The notes below the pieces were generated by a model. That model searched no databases, was not told where the DNA came from, and worked only from the letters and a program-made list of their open reading frames with translations. From Streptomyces sp. NA04227 (GTDB taxonomy: Bacteria; Actinomycetota; Actinomycetes; Streptomycetales; Streptomycetaceae), in NCBI RefSeq assembly GCF_013364195.1, contig NZ_CP054918.1, positions 868,001-932,000 of the forward strand: a DNA stretch of 64,000 nucleotides, in the 5' to 3' direction. The position numbers and the translations under genes were made by a program. Every line of letters starts with the position of its first letter. The first letter of the stretch is position 1. Shown piece by piece: positions 16,879 through 25,771 of the stretch.

Positions 16879-17619
16879 GTGACGAGCAGTGAGCTGTGGA
16901 CCCGTGCGACCGCCGACCGCTACGACGCCGAGGAAACCGAGATGTCCTCGGCTGCCGTCCTCGGACCGACTCTCGACTTCCTCGCCGAACTCGCCGGAGA
17001 CGGCCGGGCACTGGAGTTCGCCATCGGGACCGGACGCGTGGGCGTCCCGCTCCGGGAACGCGGCGTGCCGGTAGCGGGCATCGAACTGTCCGCGCACATG
17101 GCAGCGGTGCTGCGGCGCAAGGTCGACGAGAGCACGCTCCCGGTCGCCATGGGAGACATGGCCACCACCGTCGTCCCCGGCGGGTTCACCCTGGTCTATC
17201 TCGTCTACAACACCATCACGAACCTGCTCACCCAGGACGAGCAGGTCGAGTGCTTCCGCAACGCCGCACGTCATCTGGAGCCCGGCGGCCACTTTGTCAT
17301 CGAGCTGGGCGTGCCGCCGCTGCGGTTCCTGCCACCCGGCCAGGTCGCGGTGCCGTTCGACGTCTCCGAGCGGCATCTCGGCTTCGACACCTTCGACCTG
17401 GTCGAGCAGATCCTCGTCTCGCACCACTTCACCCGCGACGGCGGCGACGGCCACTACCGTCGCGGCAACTCCCGGCACCGGTACGCCTGGCCGGCAGAGC
17501 TCGACCTGATGGCACGGATCGCCGGGCTCGAGCTGGAACGTCGCGTCGCGGACTGGGACGGGGAACCGTTCACCCAGGACTCGGCGAAGCACATCTCCGT
17601 GTGGCGCAAGCCATTCTGA
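16879..17619 (+). CDS. Class I SAM-dependent methyltransferase
   Basis: 246 aa from GTG at 16879. Motif I is LEFAIGTGRVGVPL, the acidic SAM-binding residue follows in VAGIELSAHM, and a post-I MGDM segment and LVYLVYNTITNLLT follow; later ARHLEPGGHFVIELGVP is typical of motif III. The substrate is not predictable. It is separated by about 80 bp from the VOC fragment and is transcribed alone. Confidence 0.88.
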   Translation: MTSSELWTRATADRYDAEETEMSSAAVLGPTLDFLAELAGDGRALEFAIGTGRVGVPLRERGVPVAGIELSAHMAAVLRRKVDESTLPVAMGDMATTVVPGGFTLVYLVYNTITNLLTQDEQVECFRNAARHLEPGGHFVIELGVPPLRFLPPGQVAVPFDVSERHLGFDTFDLVEQILVSHHFTRDGGDGHYRRGNSRHRYAWPAELDLMARIAGLELERRVADWDGEPFTQDSAKHISVWRKPF

Positions 17620-17767
17620 GATCGGCCAACAGGGTTCCAGGGAGGGCGAGTTGTGAGAGCGCCCACGGGACGCCCGTACCGCTCCCGCACGCGTCGCGAC
17701 TTTCGTCGCGCCGGTGGCGACCTTCGGCGGAGCCGGTGAACCGGCCGGTCTCCCTAGCCTCGGCGGT

Positions 17768-18817
17768 ATGGCGACCCGCAGCACCCGTAAGGGGCCCGTT
17801 CTCGCGCTCTTCCTCCTGGCACCGTTCGTGGGGGAGTTCCTGCTGGGCAATCTGACCCTCGCCGAGCTGCCGCTCGGTGTGCTGCTTGCACCGTTGTACG
17901 GCTGCGGGGCAGTGCTCGTACGGGAGTTGGGGCGGCGCAGCGGTGGCGGCTGGCCGACCATGGTGCTGCTGGCGGCGGCGTACGCGCTGATCGAGGAGGG
18001 GCCGGTCGACCAGTTGTTGTGGAACGACTCGTACGCGGGCACCGACCTGCTGCACGGCGACACCTTCGTGCCCGCGCTCGGGATGAGCGTCGAGCTGACG
18101 CAGGCGGTGCTCGCGCTGCACACGGTGTGGAGCATCTGCGTACCGATCGCCCTGGTCGAGACCTTGACCCGGACCGGGCGCACCGACCCCTGGCTGGGTC
18201 GCCGTGGGCTCGTGGTGGTGTCGGTCGTCTACGCGGCCGGGGCCGGGCTCATCTTCTGGGGCAACTACGCCGAGGAGCACTTCCTCGCCTCGCCCGCCCA
18301 GCTCACGGGCATCACCGTGGTGATCCTCGGTCTCGTCGCCGCCGCTCTGGCCGTCCGTGGCCGACGCCTGCCGAAGCTGCCCGGCCGTGCGCCCGCCCCG
18401 TGGCGGGTGGGGCTCGTGGCGCTGGCCGTGACCAGTGCGTACTGGGGACCGGCGAACCTGATCACCGGGGACTGGTACGAGCTGTGGGGTGCCGGGGTGT
18501 GGGTCCTGGCGGTCGCGGTCGGTGTGCGCCAGGTCAGCCGCTGGTCCCGGCGCGAGGGCTGGGGCGCCGCCCACCGGTTCACACTCGCCGCGGGCGCGCT
18601 GGGGACCTACGCCTGGGTGTCCTTCCCCGTACGGCCCGAGTCCGGTGGCTCGTACGCGGCCGACCTGGTGGGCAACGGCGTCTGCGCGGCGCTGGCGGTG
18701 CTGCTTCTCGTACTGGCGGCCCGGCGGCTGCGCGAGAACCCTTCGCCGGAGGTGGGAGCGGGAGCGCGGTTGAGGGTGGGGGCAGGTGGCTCCGACCGGC
18801 AAGTCCGGGGATTCTGA
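17768..18817 (+). CDS. Polytopic membrane protein, unknown
   Basis: 349 aa with about 8 hydrophobic segments (for example VLALFLLAPFVGEFLLGNL, TMVLLAAAYALIEEG, GLVVVSVVYAAGAGLIFWG, GITVVILGLVAAALAV, GVCAALAVLLLVLAARRL). The EEG and conserved-looking WNDSYAGTDL are in loops. No transporter signature recognised. The ATG at 17768 is chosen; earlier in-frame starts precede hydrophilic sequence. Confidence 0.75.
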   Translation: MATRSTRKGPVLALFLLAPFVGEFLLGNLTLAELPLGVLLAPLYGCGAVLVRELGRRSGGGWPTMVLLAAAYALIEEGPVDQLLWNDSYAGTDLLHGDTFVPALGMSVELTQAVLALHTVWSICVPIALVETLTRTGRTDPWLGRRGLVVVSVVYAAGAGLIFWGNYAEEHFLASPAQLTGITVVILGLVAAALAVRGRRLPKLPGRAPAPWRVGLVALAVTSAYWGPANLITGDWYELWGAGVWVLAVAVGVRQVSRWSRREGWGAAHRFTLAAGALGTYAWVSFPVRPESGGSYAADLVGNGVCAALAVLLLVLAARRLRENPSPEVGAGARLRVGAGGSDRQVRGF

Positions 18818-19045
18818 AGGACTTTCACGGGCGCTGCCACAGGGCCGACCCGCCCGCGATGCGCACCGACACGGGCAGTGCGAAGAAGTGCGCGCACCCC
18901 TCTTGCCCGCACCTCGGCAAGCTGGCACCGTAACTTTTTGTTTGCGTAAACATTTCAGGGGTGGTCGAGCACCCCGGACACCGTCATGTCCGCTCACCCT
19001 CAACACCCGTACCCCCCACAGCGATCCGGAAGAGGTCGATCCTTC

Positions 19046-19855
19046 ATGACACTCGGTCGTCGTCATTTCCTCACGGCAGCAGGTGCCACCCTCACCGGTG
19101 CCGCACTCACCCGCCCCGCCTTCGCCGACGTCTCCGCTGAGGCATGGGAGACCGTCATCGACACGGGCACTTTCGCCAACTACACGGCCCTCGAAAGCAC
19201 TTGGAACTACCTCTACCCCTGGGGCTCGGACCACAACGGCACAGCCCGGATGTACGCGAGCTCCAGTGACCACAACCACGTCTACCTGGAGTCCGGAGGC
19301 GTCCTGGTGCTCAAGGCCTCCCGTATCGACTGGGACGAGGGCAGCAGCACCAGCGACCCCCACCTGCCGATCCGCTACCACTCCGGAGCCATCCACGCGA
19401 AGACCGAGGTCGTGGTGAACGACCAGTACCCCGCCTGGGAGGTCAAGGGCGAGTTCCAGGCGCCGTCCGCCCACGGGACCTGGCCCGCCTTCTGGCTGAC
19501 GGGCTCCAACAGCTGGCCGCCCGAGAGCGACATCCTGGAGTACAAGGGAAGCACCACGAACTGGGCCAACACCTACGACGGCGGCTGGGAGAGCACGCAT
19601 GTCACCGTGTCGAACCCCGAGGCCTGGCACAGCTACCGCGCCTGGATCACCAAGAGCAGCGCCACCGATGTCAACATCGACTACTACATCGACGGCGAGT
19701 GGATCGGCCGGCACCAAGGGGCGAACTTCGTCGGTGCCCCCATGCGGATCATCATCAACCTGCAGATGGAGGGCTCGTCGGGGTCTTCCGGCCCCTCCGG
19801 CGACACGTACTACCTCGCCCGGAGCCTCTACGTCGGCCGCACGAACAACGGCTGA
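19046..19855 (+). CDS. Secreted glycoside hydrolase family 16-like protein (Tat signal)
   Basis: 269 aa. It starts MTLGRRHFLTAAGATL with a twin-arginine motif and an AxA-type cleavage region near PAFA. The jelly-roll domain contains WEVKGEFQAP, WPAFWLTG and the GH16 catalytic motif PPESDILEYKG (E-x-D-x-x-E), with nucleophile and acid/base glutamates in place. A C-terminal DYYIDGEWIGRH strand fits the same fold. It likely cleaves a beta-glucan or galactan polymer outside the cell; the precise substrate is open. Confidence 0.85.
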   Translation: MTLGRRHFLTAAGATLTGAALTRPAFADVSAEAWETVIDTGTFANYTALESTWNYLYPWGSDHNGTARMYASSSDHNHVYLESGGVLVLKASRIDWDEGSSTSDPHLPIRYHSGAIHAKTEVVVNDQYPAWEVKGEFQAPSAHGTWPAFWLTGSNSWPPESDILEYKGSTTNWANTYDGGWESTHVTVSNPEAWHSYRAWITKSSATDVNIDYYIDGEWIGRHQGANFVGAPMRIIINLQMEGSSGSSGPSGDTYYLARSLYVGRTNNG

Positions 19856-19867
19856 CGCCCGGCGCTA

Positions 19868-21154
19868 TCACGATCGCCGACACGACGACGTCCTCGAAGC
19901 GGCGGCGGCCGCGAGCACCTGGAATCCGGCGGCGGCCAGGAGCGCGGCGGTGAGGGAGTGGACGGTGGTCAGGCCGGCGAGTGCCGCCCCGGCGGCGTAG
20001 CCGGTGAGTTTGAGGCTGGCGCCGGTCGTGAAGATCTGGCCGCGCAGGGCCTCGGGGGCCTCCCGGTGGCGGATCGCGAACAGCGCGGTGAGCTGGGGGC
20101 CTTCGGCCGCTCCGGCGAGGACGACGGCGAGGAGCAGCAGGGCCGGTTCCGTTACGGCGGCGAGCAGGCAGGCGACCGCGAGTACGAGCGGCGCACAGAC
20201 CATGACGCGCTCCGGCCGTACGCCGCGCCCACGGCGCGCGAACAGCGCGTTGGAGCCGAGCGCCGCGAGAGCCATACCGCTCAGCAGCAGCGCGCCGTGA
20301 CTCTCCGCCCCCAGAACCGCCGCCCCCAGCAAGGGAGTACAGGCCACGAACGCCCCCTCCCCCGCACAGCTCAGCACCGAGGCCGCGGTCGCCCGGGCGA
20401 GCGGCGGCGAAACGGCGACGGCGCGGAACCCCGCTGCCAGATCCGCAGCCAGCTCCGTCGCGAGGCCCACCACGAGATCCCGCGTGGAACCGGCTGCGGG
20501 ACTCGCGGCAGTTCGGGCCCGCCCCGGCGGCGTGCGGCCCCCGGCCACCTCGCCGCGCCCATCCACCGTGCTCCCGCGCACGACTGCCGTCCTCTCCCGC
20601 GCGGGGAAACCCCAAGCCGTAGGTACCGCCGCACAGATGAGGGCCGCGGCGAGGAGTACGGCGTACGGGGCGCCCGCGGCCGCGGCGGCGCAGCCCGCGA
20701 GCGCCGGGCCCGCGAGGGCGGCCAGGTTGAAGGTCATGGCGTCGCCCGCGGTGGCCCGGGCGAGTGTGTCGGGCGGTACAAGGCGCGGGAGTTGAGCCGT
20801 CCAGCCGCCCGACAGCGCGGGGCCGAGCAGGCCCGCCGTCACGGCGATCAGCGCACACCACGGCAGCGGCACCCGGCCGAGTGCGGCGAGCAGAAGCAGC
20901 AGGCACAGGGCGTGGGCGGTGAGGACGAGAGCGAGCAGGCGGCCGGGGAGCCGTGCGCGGTCGAGCAGTACGCCGAGGACGGGGCCGCCGAGAGCGGAGG
21001 CGACGGTGAGTGCGGCCAGCATGCCCGAGGCGGTGGCGGCCGAGCCGGTGACGGCGAGGGCGGTGAGCAGCAGAGCCGGTCCGGCCATCTCGTCGCCCGT
21101 GCGCGCACCGGCGACCGCCGTGAGATAGGCCCTGGCGGGGTGGCGCAGAGTCAT
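19868..21154 (-). CDS. MFS transporter
   Basis: 428 aa from MTLRHPARAYLTAV at 21154. Twelve hydrophobic segments are apparent, with the DEMAGPALLLTALAV first helix, GGPVLGVLLDRARLPGR (typical MFS loop 2-3 motif) and the second half starting after an insert at about 190-230 rich in Arg/Gly. Probably a drug or metabolite exporter of the actinobacterial 12-TM type. It is convergent with the GH16-like gene with only 12 bp between. Confidence 0.88.
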   Translation of the reverse strand: MTLRHPARAYLTAVAGARTGDEMAGPALLLTALAVTGSAATASGMLAALTVASALGGPVLGVLLDRARLPGRLLALVLTAHALCLLLLLAALGRVPLPWCALIAVTAGLLGPALSGGWTAQLPRLVPPDTLARATAGDAMTFNLAALAGPALAGCAAAAAGAPYAVLLAAALICAAVPTAWGFPARERTAVVRGSTVDGRGEVAGGRTPPGRARTAASPAAGSTRDLVVGLATELAADLAAGFRAVAVSPPLARATAASVLSCAGEGAFVACTPLLGAAVLGAESHGALLLSGMALAALGSNALFARRGRGVRPERVMVCAPLVLAVACLLAAVTEPALLLLAVVLAGAAEGPQLTALFAIRHREAPEALRGQIFTTGASLKLTGYAAGAALAGLTTVHSLTAALLAAAGFQVLAAAAASRTSSCRRS

Positions 21155-21210
21155 GCCCGCGACGGTAGCGGGGTAACGCAAAACTTCACCAGGGGCGTTA
21201 CATTGGACGG

Positions 21211-21792
21211 ATGGCTTCCTCCGACGACGACTGGTCCACCCGGCATTCGGTACTGTCCAACGCCCGGCGCACCGCCGCCCTGGTCAACGCCCTGCTCGCG
21301 GACGGCGCGACGGCATCCGAGGTCGCCGACGTCCTGCGCGCCCACGGCGAGAGAGGCTCGCTGGATCTGAGCGTCGAGGACCTGGACGGCATGTGCGCCG
21401 TCGCACGGCGGCTGCGCGAGGTGTTCGCGGCCCCCGACACCGATACGACGGCTCAGCTGCTGAACAAGCTGTTCGCCCTCAACTCCCGTACGCTGCGCCT
21501 CAGTTCACACGGCGGCAGCACGCCCTGGCATCCACATCTGGACAGCAGCGACGACGCCCCCTGGGACGAGTGGTTCCTCGCCTCCTCCGCACTGGCCCTG
21601 ATGGTTCTGGTCTGGGACACCCAGCGCCCGGTGGGCGGGGTCTGCGCCGCCACCGGCTGCGACCGGGTCTTCCTCGCCCAGGGCAGCGGACTGGCCCGCC
21701 GCTACTGCTCACGCCGGTGCGCCACGCGGGAGCGTGTGGCGGCACACCGGCGGGCACAGGCCGCGGCCTGCCCGGGGGCGCTTGTGCGCTGA
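21211..21792 (+). CDS. CGNR zinc finger / ABATE domain protein
   Basis: 193 aa. The N-terminal ABATE-type part contains RTAALVNALLADGATASEVADVLRAHGE; the C-terminal zinc finger CAATGCDRVFLAQ..RRYCSRRCATRERVAAHRR is the CGNR pattern, here with CAT instead of CGN. Such proteins are putative stress-response regulators. It is divergent from the MFS gene with 56 bp between starts, suggesting it regulates the exporter (inference). Confidence 0.85.
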   Translation: MASSDDDWSTRHSVLSNARRTAALVNALLADGATASEVADVLRAHGERGSLDLSVEDLDGMCAVARRLREVFAAPDTDTTAQLLNKLFALNSRTLRLSSHGGSTPWHPHLDSSDDAPWDEWFLASSALALMVLVWDTQRPVGGVCAATGCDRVFLAQGSGLARRYCSRRCATRERVAAHRRAQAAACPGALVR

Positions 21793-22215
21793 GGGTTTCG
21801 CTCTCTCGCTGATGTGTCGCAGATTTCGCGTTCCATGCCGGTGGTTGGGGCGGTCTCACTGTTCGTTCCTTAGGCCTCGGGCGGAGTGTGGGGCCGGTGG
21901 GTGAGCCAGGTGGTCATCAGGTCGTCGGGGGCGGGGGCCAGGCGGCGAAGTTGCAGTCGGTGGGCTGCTTCGGCCAGGAAGCCGGTTCCGCTCCAGCGGA
22001 TGAGAAGGCCGCGCTCGCTGAGGAAGGGGACGACGCGTCGACCGCCCCAGCTGGACCCGAACCGGGCGACTTCTCGGACGCCAGCCTCGTGGAGGGGGCG
22101 TCGACGCCGACAAGGGGAACCGGCGCCCCCAGAAGACGTGTTGGGGTGCAGCGGGCAGCGCACACATCTGGCTCTACGACGTGTGCGGCGCCGGCTTCCG
22201 GGTAGCTGGCGTCGC
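21793..22215. other. Gap between CGNR gene and vanZ, with a possible coding relic
   Basis: 423 bp with no gene I can confirm. The minus-strand frame ending at 21870 reads REVARFGSSWGGRRVVPF then LSERGLLIRWSGTGFLAEAA and further protein-like sequence, but has no clear start and no family match. It may be the tail of a decayed gene. The other frames look like shadows. Confidence 0.35.
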
Positions 22216-22923
22216 ATGGAACCCGAACCACTTCTGCAGCGGCAGTCATGGGGCTGGAGTCTGGTACGCGCCTTTGTCATGGCAGTTGGTTTCGTCTGCA
22301 TGGTGGCGTTCGCCGTCGCGCTGGCGAAGGTCACACTCGTCCCGTCACCGGCGTCAGCGTCGTTGACCGAGACCAACCTGCATCCCGGCAGCTCGATTCG
22401 GCTGTACTTCGACCAGCCTGACTGGCGAGACACGATCAAGCAGGTCGGAGGAAACGTCGTTCTGGGAGTGCCGTTCGGATTCCTGCTGCCGGTGCTCTTC
22501 CCACGCACACGGGGCTTGGTCCGAGTGGTGCTCATGACGGCGTTCGTGATGCTCACCGTAGAAATCGCTCAAGGACTGCTGGTCGTCGGCCGGGCATTCG
22601 ACATCGACGATGTGATCCTCAATGCGGCGGGCGCCTTCTTCGGGTATCTCGTCCTTGGCCGCAGGCTCGGCCGAGCGTTGCATCCGCGCCGCGTCCACTG
22701 GTGGCGCCCGCGCACCGAACCAGCCGGCGAACCAGCTCGGGTCGCTGCCGCCAAGAAGAGCAGGGAACGCTGGATGTGGGTCTGGCGCAAAAGCGAGGCT
22801 CGCCCCACGTCGGCCACCAAACCCAAGACCAAGACCAAGACCAAGACCACGGTCGGGAAACGAACTGCGCCGAAGTCCCTCCGCAAGTGGATCCCCGCGT
22901 TGCTGCGGGCCAAGCGCCCCTGA
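22216..22923 (+). CDS. VanZ family membrane protein
   Basis: 235 aa from ATG at 22216. The first TM is MAVGFVCMVAFAVALAKV; the family core WRDTIKQVGGNVVLGVPFGFLLPVLFPR, ..LMTAFVMLTVEIAQGLLVVGRAFDIDDVILNAAGAFFGYLV shows the N-x3-G-x-PFG and E-x-x-Q..R-x-x-D-x-x-D-x-x-x-N motifs of VanZ-like proteins. The C-terminal 90 residues are basic and contain a (KT)n run encoded by repeated ACCAAG units (about 22820-22855). Function of stand-alone VanZ proteins is unclear. Confidence 0.88.
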   Translation: MEPEPLLQRQSWGWSLVRAFVMAVGFVCMVAFAVALAKVTLVPSPASASLTETNLHPGSSIRLYFDQPDWRDTIKQVGGNVVLGVPFGFLLPVLFPRTRGLVRVVLMTAFVMLTVEIAQGLLVVGRAFDIDDVILNAAGAFFGYLVLGRRLGRALHPRRVHWWRPRTEPAGEPARVAAAKKSRERWMWVWRKSEARPTSATKPKTKTKTKTTVGKRTAPKSLRKWIPALLRAKRP

Positions 22924-23379
22924 TTCTCTACGCCGCCCGCCGCGACAGGAGCATCCTGCCTGAGGCTCTGGTGAAGCTTCCCCTTGAGCACGGACACCTG
23001 GAGGCTGGGAGGTGTGAGCCCGGAAGCAGCGCCAGGAACGTTCTCGGGAGGCGGACGGGTTGCGCTCTTGCCCGGTTCAGTGCGGTGTTCGTGAGTGGGG
23101 GATGTCGGTGGGTCGGAGGTCGGGGCGGGCCGCTGGATCATGCGTTCCGATTGGCTGCCGGTGAATACCCTGGAGCGTTCGAGGACTTGCACCCGGACGT
23201 GATCAAGCGGGGGCTCATGAGCAGCGAACGGAACCAACTCCCAGAGGTGCCCAGCGGCTCGGACGACAGTCAGCGAGTCGTGGACACCACTGTTGACGCC
23301 ACGCGCTCCCGCCGGCAGACCATCCGGGGAACCAACCCGCCGCCATGACTTGAGCCAATGGTCCTGACGTCGCGACCCC
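22924..23379. other. Intergenic region with no supported gene
   Basis: 456 bp. Open frames exist on both strands but lack ribosome sites and recognisable motifs. Composition is slightly lower in GC than the neighbours. It may contain degraded sequence; I see nothing specific. Confidence 0.5.
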
Positions 23380-23778
23380 TCAGCCGCAGGCACCTGCGGC
23401 ATCCCCCGCGGCGTCCTGGGGCAACAGAGCGGCGAGGGTGTCGCGGAGGCGGGTGAGGCGTTCGATCTCCGTGTCCAGGACGGCGATCCGGCCCGCCACC
23501 ACATGGGTGGTCTCCGGCCGGGGGCCCGCGCCGCATCTGCGGGGCGCGGGCGCCTCGGCCAGTTCGCCGAGCCGGTCGGCACAGGCCCGGACGTCCTCCA
23601 CCGTGAGCCCGAGGGCGAGGAGTTCGCGGATCACTCGCACCCGGGCCACCTCGTGCGGCCCGTACTCACGCTGGCCGGACGGCGAACGCGGCGGCGCGGG
23701 CAACAGACCGCGCTGCTCGTAGAAGCGCAGGGCCCTCGGTGTGGTCCCCGCGGCCGCCGCCGCATCGCCGATTCGCAT
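23380..23778 (-). CDS. MerR family transcriptional regulator
   Basis: 132 aa. The N-terminal MerR HTH: MRIGDAAAAAGTTPRALRFYEQRGLLP, then SGQREYGPHEVARVRVIRELLALGLTVEDVRA. The C-terminal helix carries cysteine 80s region PRRCG and a final GACG, which might sense metal or redox but this is weak. It follows the oxidoreductase gene by 78 bp on the same strand and may regulate it. Confidence 0.92.
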   Translation of the reverse strand: MRIGDAAAAAGTTPRALRFYEQRGLLPAPPRSPSGQREYGPHEVARVRVIRELLALGLTVEDVRACADRLGELAEAPAPRRCGAGPRPETTHVVAGRIAVLDTEIERLTRLRDTLAALLPQDAAGDAAGACG

Positions 23779-23856
23779 GGCTCGTCTCCCCTGCCTTCAC
23801 GCGGGCGCGTCCGGCCCGTCTGCCCGCCCGCGCCACCGACGGCCGCGCGCCGCACC

Positions 23857-24918
23857 TCACCTCTGCGAGGCGCCCAACTCCCGTGCCCCGTCAGCATCCA
23901 CATCCACGATGACCGTCCCGAAGTGTCCGCCGCCGAGCATGTCCTCCAACGCGCGCGGCGCCCGTTCGATGCCCGGGATCCGGTGGTGCGGGAAAGTGAT
24001 CTCGTCGGCGCGGAGCCAGTCGGCGAACCGGGTCAGCCACTCCTCGCCGAGGCCGGGGTGGTCCGCGCCGTTGAGGCCCTGGATCGAGATCCCCCGGGTG
24101 ATGACACGGAAGGAGTCGATCTCGGTCGGTGCGCTGCCGCCGTGGCGCTCCGGGGCGAGTTGCCCGGCCAGTGCGCCCACCAGGGCGAACCGGGCACCGG
24201 GCCGGGCCGCGCGCACCGCCGCGGTCAACTGCTCGCCGCCGACGGTGTCCAGGAGTACGTCGATGCCCTCGGGCGCCGCCTCCCGCAGCCACCGGTCGAC
24301 CGGCTGCCGTCCGCGTACGTACACCGCCTCGTAGCCGAGCGCGGTCAGGCGTTCCGCCTTGGCCGCCGAGCCGGTGCTGCCGAGGACGCGTCCGGCCCCG
24401 AGCAGGCGCGCGAGCTGTCCGGCCAGGGTGCCGACCCCGCCCGCCGCGCCGGTGACGAACACGGTGTCGCCCTCGCGCAGCCGGGCGAGCCGGACCAGAC
24501 CCGCGTACGCGGAGGCGCCGGAGGACAGCCGGGCCACCGGATCGGGCAGCCGGTCGGTGGCCGGGGTGACCTGGGCGACGGGCAGACTCGCGTACTCGCG
24601 CCAGCCGAGCAGGTGTTCCACCCGGTCGCCCGGACGCAGTCCGCTGCCTTCGGGGGCGTCGACCACCTCGCCGAGTGTGGGCCCGAAGAGGGTGTCGCCC
24701 GGTCGCACCGTGGGGAGCGGGAGTCCGTCGGTCTCGCCACCGAGCAGGGTCCGCAGGCCCGCGAAGACCTGGAAGTGCCGGTTGCGGACGAGGACTTCAC
24801 CGGCGGCGGGCCGGGGCAGCGGGCGGGCGACCACCTCCAGGTCCGAGGCCAGGGGCAGGCCTGTGGGCGTACGGACCAGACGGACCTCACGGCTGGTGGA
24901 CGGCAGTGCGGCGGACAC
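23857..24918 (-). CDS. Zinc-independent NAD(P)H-dependent oxidoreductase (MDR, CurA/PTGR-like)
   Basis: 353 aa, GTG start. Medium-chain dehydrogenase/reductase without zinc ligands: RLVRTPTGLPLASDLEVV at the N-terminus, nucleotide motif VFVTGAAGGVGTLAGQLARLLGAGRVLGSTGS (about 165-196), and DVLLDTVGG. The MDR subfamily with PxGxP start is known for enone/NADPH reductases such as prostaglandin reductase-like and curcumin reductase. The physiological substrate is unknown. Confidence 0.9.
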   Translation of the reverse strand: MSAALPSTSREVRLVRTPTGLPLASDLEVVARPLPRPAAGEVLVRNRHFQVFAGLRTLLGGETDGLPLPTVRPGDTLFGPTLGEVVDAPEGSGLRPGDRVEHLLGWREYASLPVAQVTPATDRLPDPVARLSSGASAYAGLVRLARLREGDTVFVTGAAGGVGTLAGQLARLLGAGRVLGSTGSAAKAERLTALGYEAVYVRGRQPVDRWLREAAPEGIDVLLDTVGGEQLTAAVRAARPGARFALVGALAGQLAPERHGGSAPTEIDSFRVITRGISIQGLNGADHPGLGEEWLTRFADWLRADEITFPHHRIPGIERAPRALEDMLGGGHFGTVIVDVDADGARELGASQR

Positions 24919-25096
24919 GGTTCCTCCTGGGATCCCGTTGGCGACAGGGCGGCGAAGCTAACCCCTGACCCGCACGTCAGGGTCAAGCGCCGCCACGTCG
25001 ACCGGGCCCGCGGGCGCCGTCGCGCCACCCGCCCCTCCCTCGCGTCGCGTCGCCGTCATCCTCGCCCTGGCGTCACCGTCGCGCTCTCCCTCGCCC

Positions 25097-25693
25097 TCAG
25101 ACAGCGACCGCCCCGCCCGTGCCCCCGTGCTCCAGGAACAGACTCCACCGTCCCTGGTGCCCGGTGAGGGTCACCGTCGACAGCGGCCGTACGTCGATGT
25201 TCCAGTACGTGGAGGGCGGTGCGCCCAGTGCGTAGACGAGTGCGGCGCGTACCGCCGAGGCCTCGGCGACGGCGAGTACGCGTCCCTCGCCCGCGGTGGG
25301 GCGGGTGTCGAGCCAGTGGCCGATGCGGCTGATGAAGCCGAACATCGACTCACCGCCGTGCGGCGCCGAGCGCGGGTCGGCGAGCCAGCGGTCGACCTCG
25401 GGGGCCTCGTACGCGGCGATCTCGGCCAGGGTGTGCCCACGCCAGCGGCCCATGTCGCAGTCGCTGAGGCCGGGTTGGGGCAAGGCCGCGTAGCCGAGGG
25501 CCTCGGAGGTGTCGCGGCAGCGCGGGGAGGGGGCGTGGTAGCGCAGTTCGGCCACGCCGAGCGGGATGAGGGCGGTGGCGGCGAGCCGGACCTGGTGCCA
25601 GCCGGAGGAGTCCAGGGGCCGGTCGTCACCGAAGCGCTCGCTGAGCAGCGAGGTGCTGCGCGCGGCGGCGAGGAGGGTGACCCGAACAGGCAT
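25097..25693 (-). CDS. Histidine phosphatase-fold protein with degenerate catalytic motif
   Basis: 198 aa from MPVRVTLLAAARSTS. The fold is recognisable from the RPLDSSGWHQVRLAATAL, SPRCRDTSEALG (second catalytic-site Arg region), GRWRGHTLAEI and GGESMFGFISRIGHWLD segments. The N-terminal RHG motif that carries the phosphohistidine is replaced by ARST, so classical phosphatase activity is doubtful. Comparable degenerate members occur in Streptomyces, some near cobalt/cobalamin genes; none are seen here. Confidence 0.82.
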   Translation of the reverse strand: MPVRVTLLAAARSTSLLSERFGDDRPLDSSGWHQVRLAATALIPLGVAELRYHAPSPRCRDTSEALGYAALPQPGLSDCDMGRWRGHTLAEIAAYEAPEVDRWLADPRSAPHGGESMFGFISRIGHWLDTRPTAGEGRVLAVAEASAVRAALVYALGAPPSTYWNIDVRPLSTVTLTGHQGRWSLFLEHGGTGGAVAV

Positions 25694-25771
25694 GCCGCGA
25701 TCGTGAAGGCGGTGTGCCCGTCGGGTCAAGAGCGCGCCCGGGGCGAGCAGCGGGCGGCCCGAGCCGTTGGA

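Noticed and set aside
22820..22855. ACCAAG repeats in vanZ as a functional DNA repeat
   Set aside because: They encode a (KT)n tail in frame and are explained as coding microsatellite.
22924..23379. Possible transposase relic downstream of vanZ
   Set aside because: No DDE motif, inverted repeats or duplicated target seen; only unconvincing open frames.
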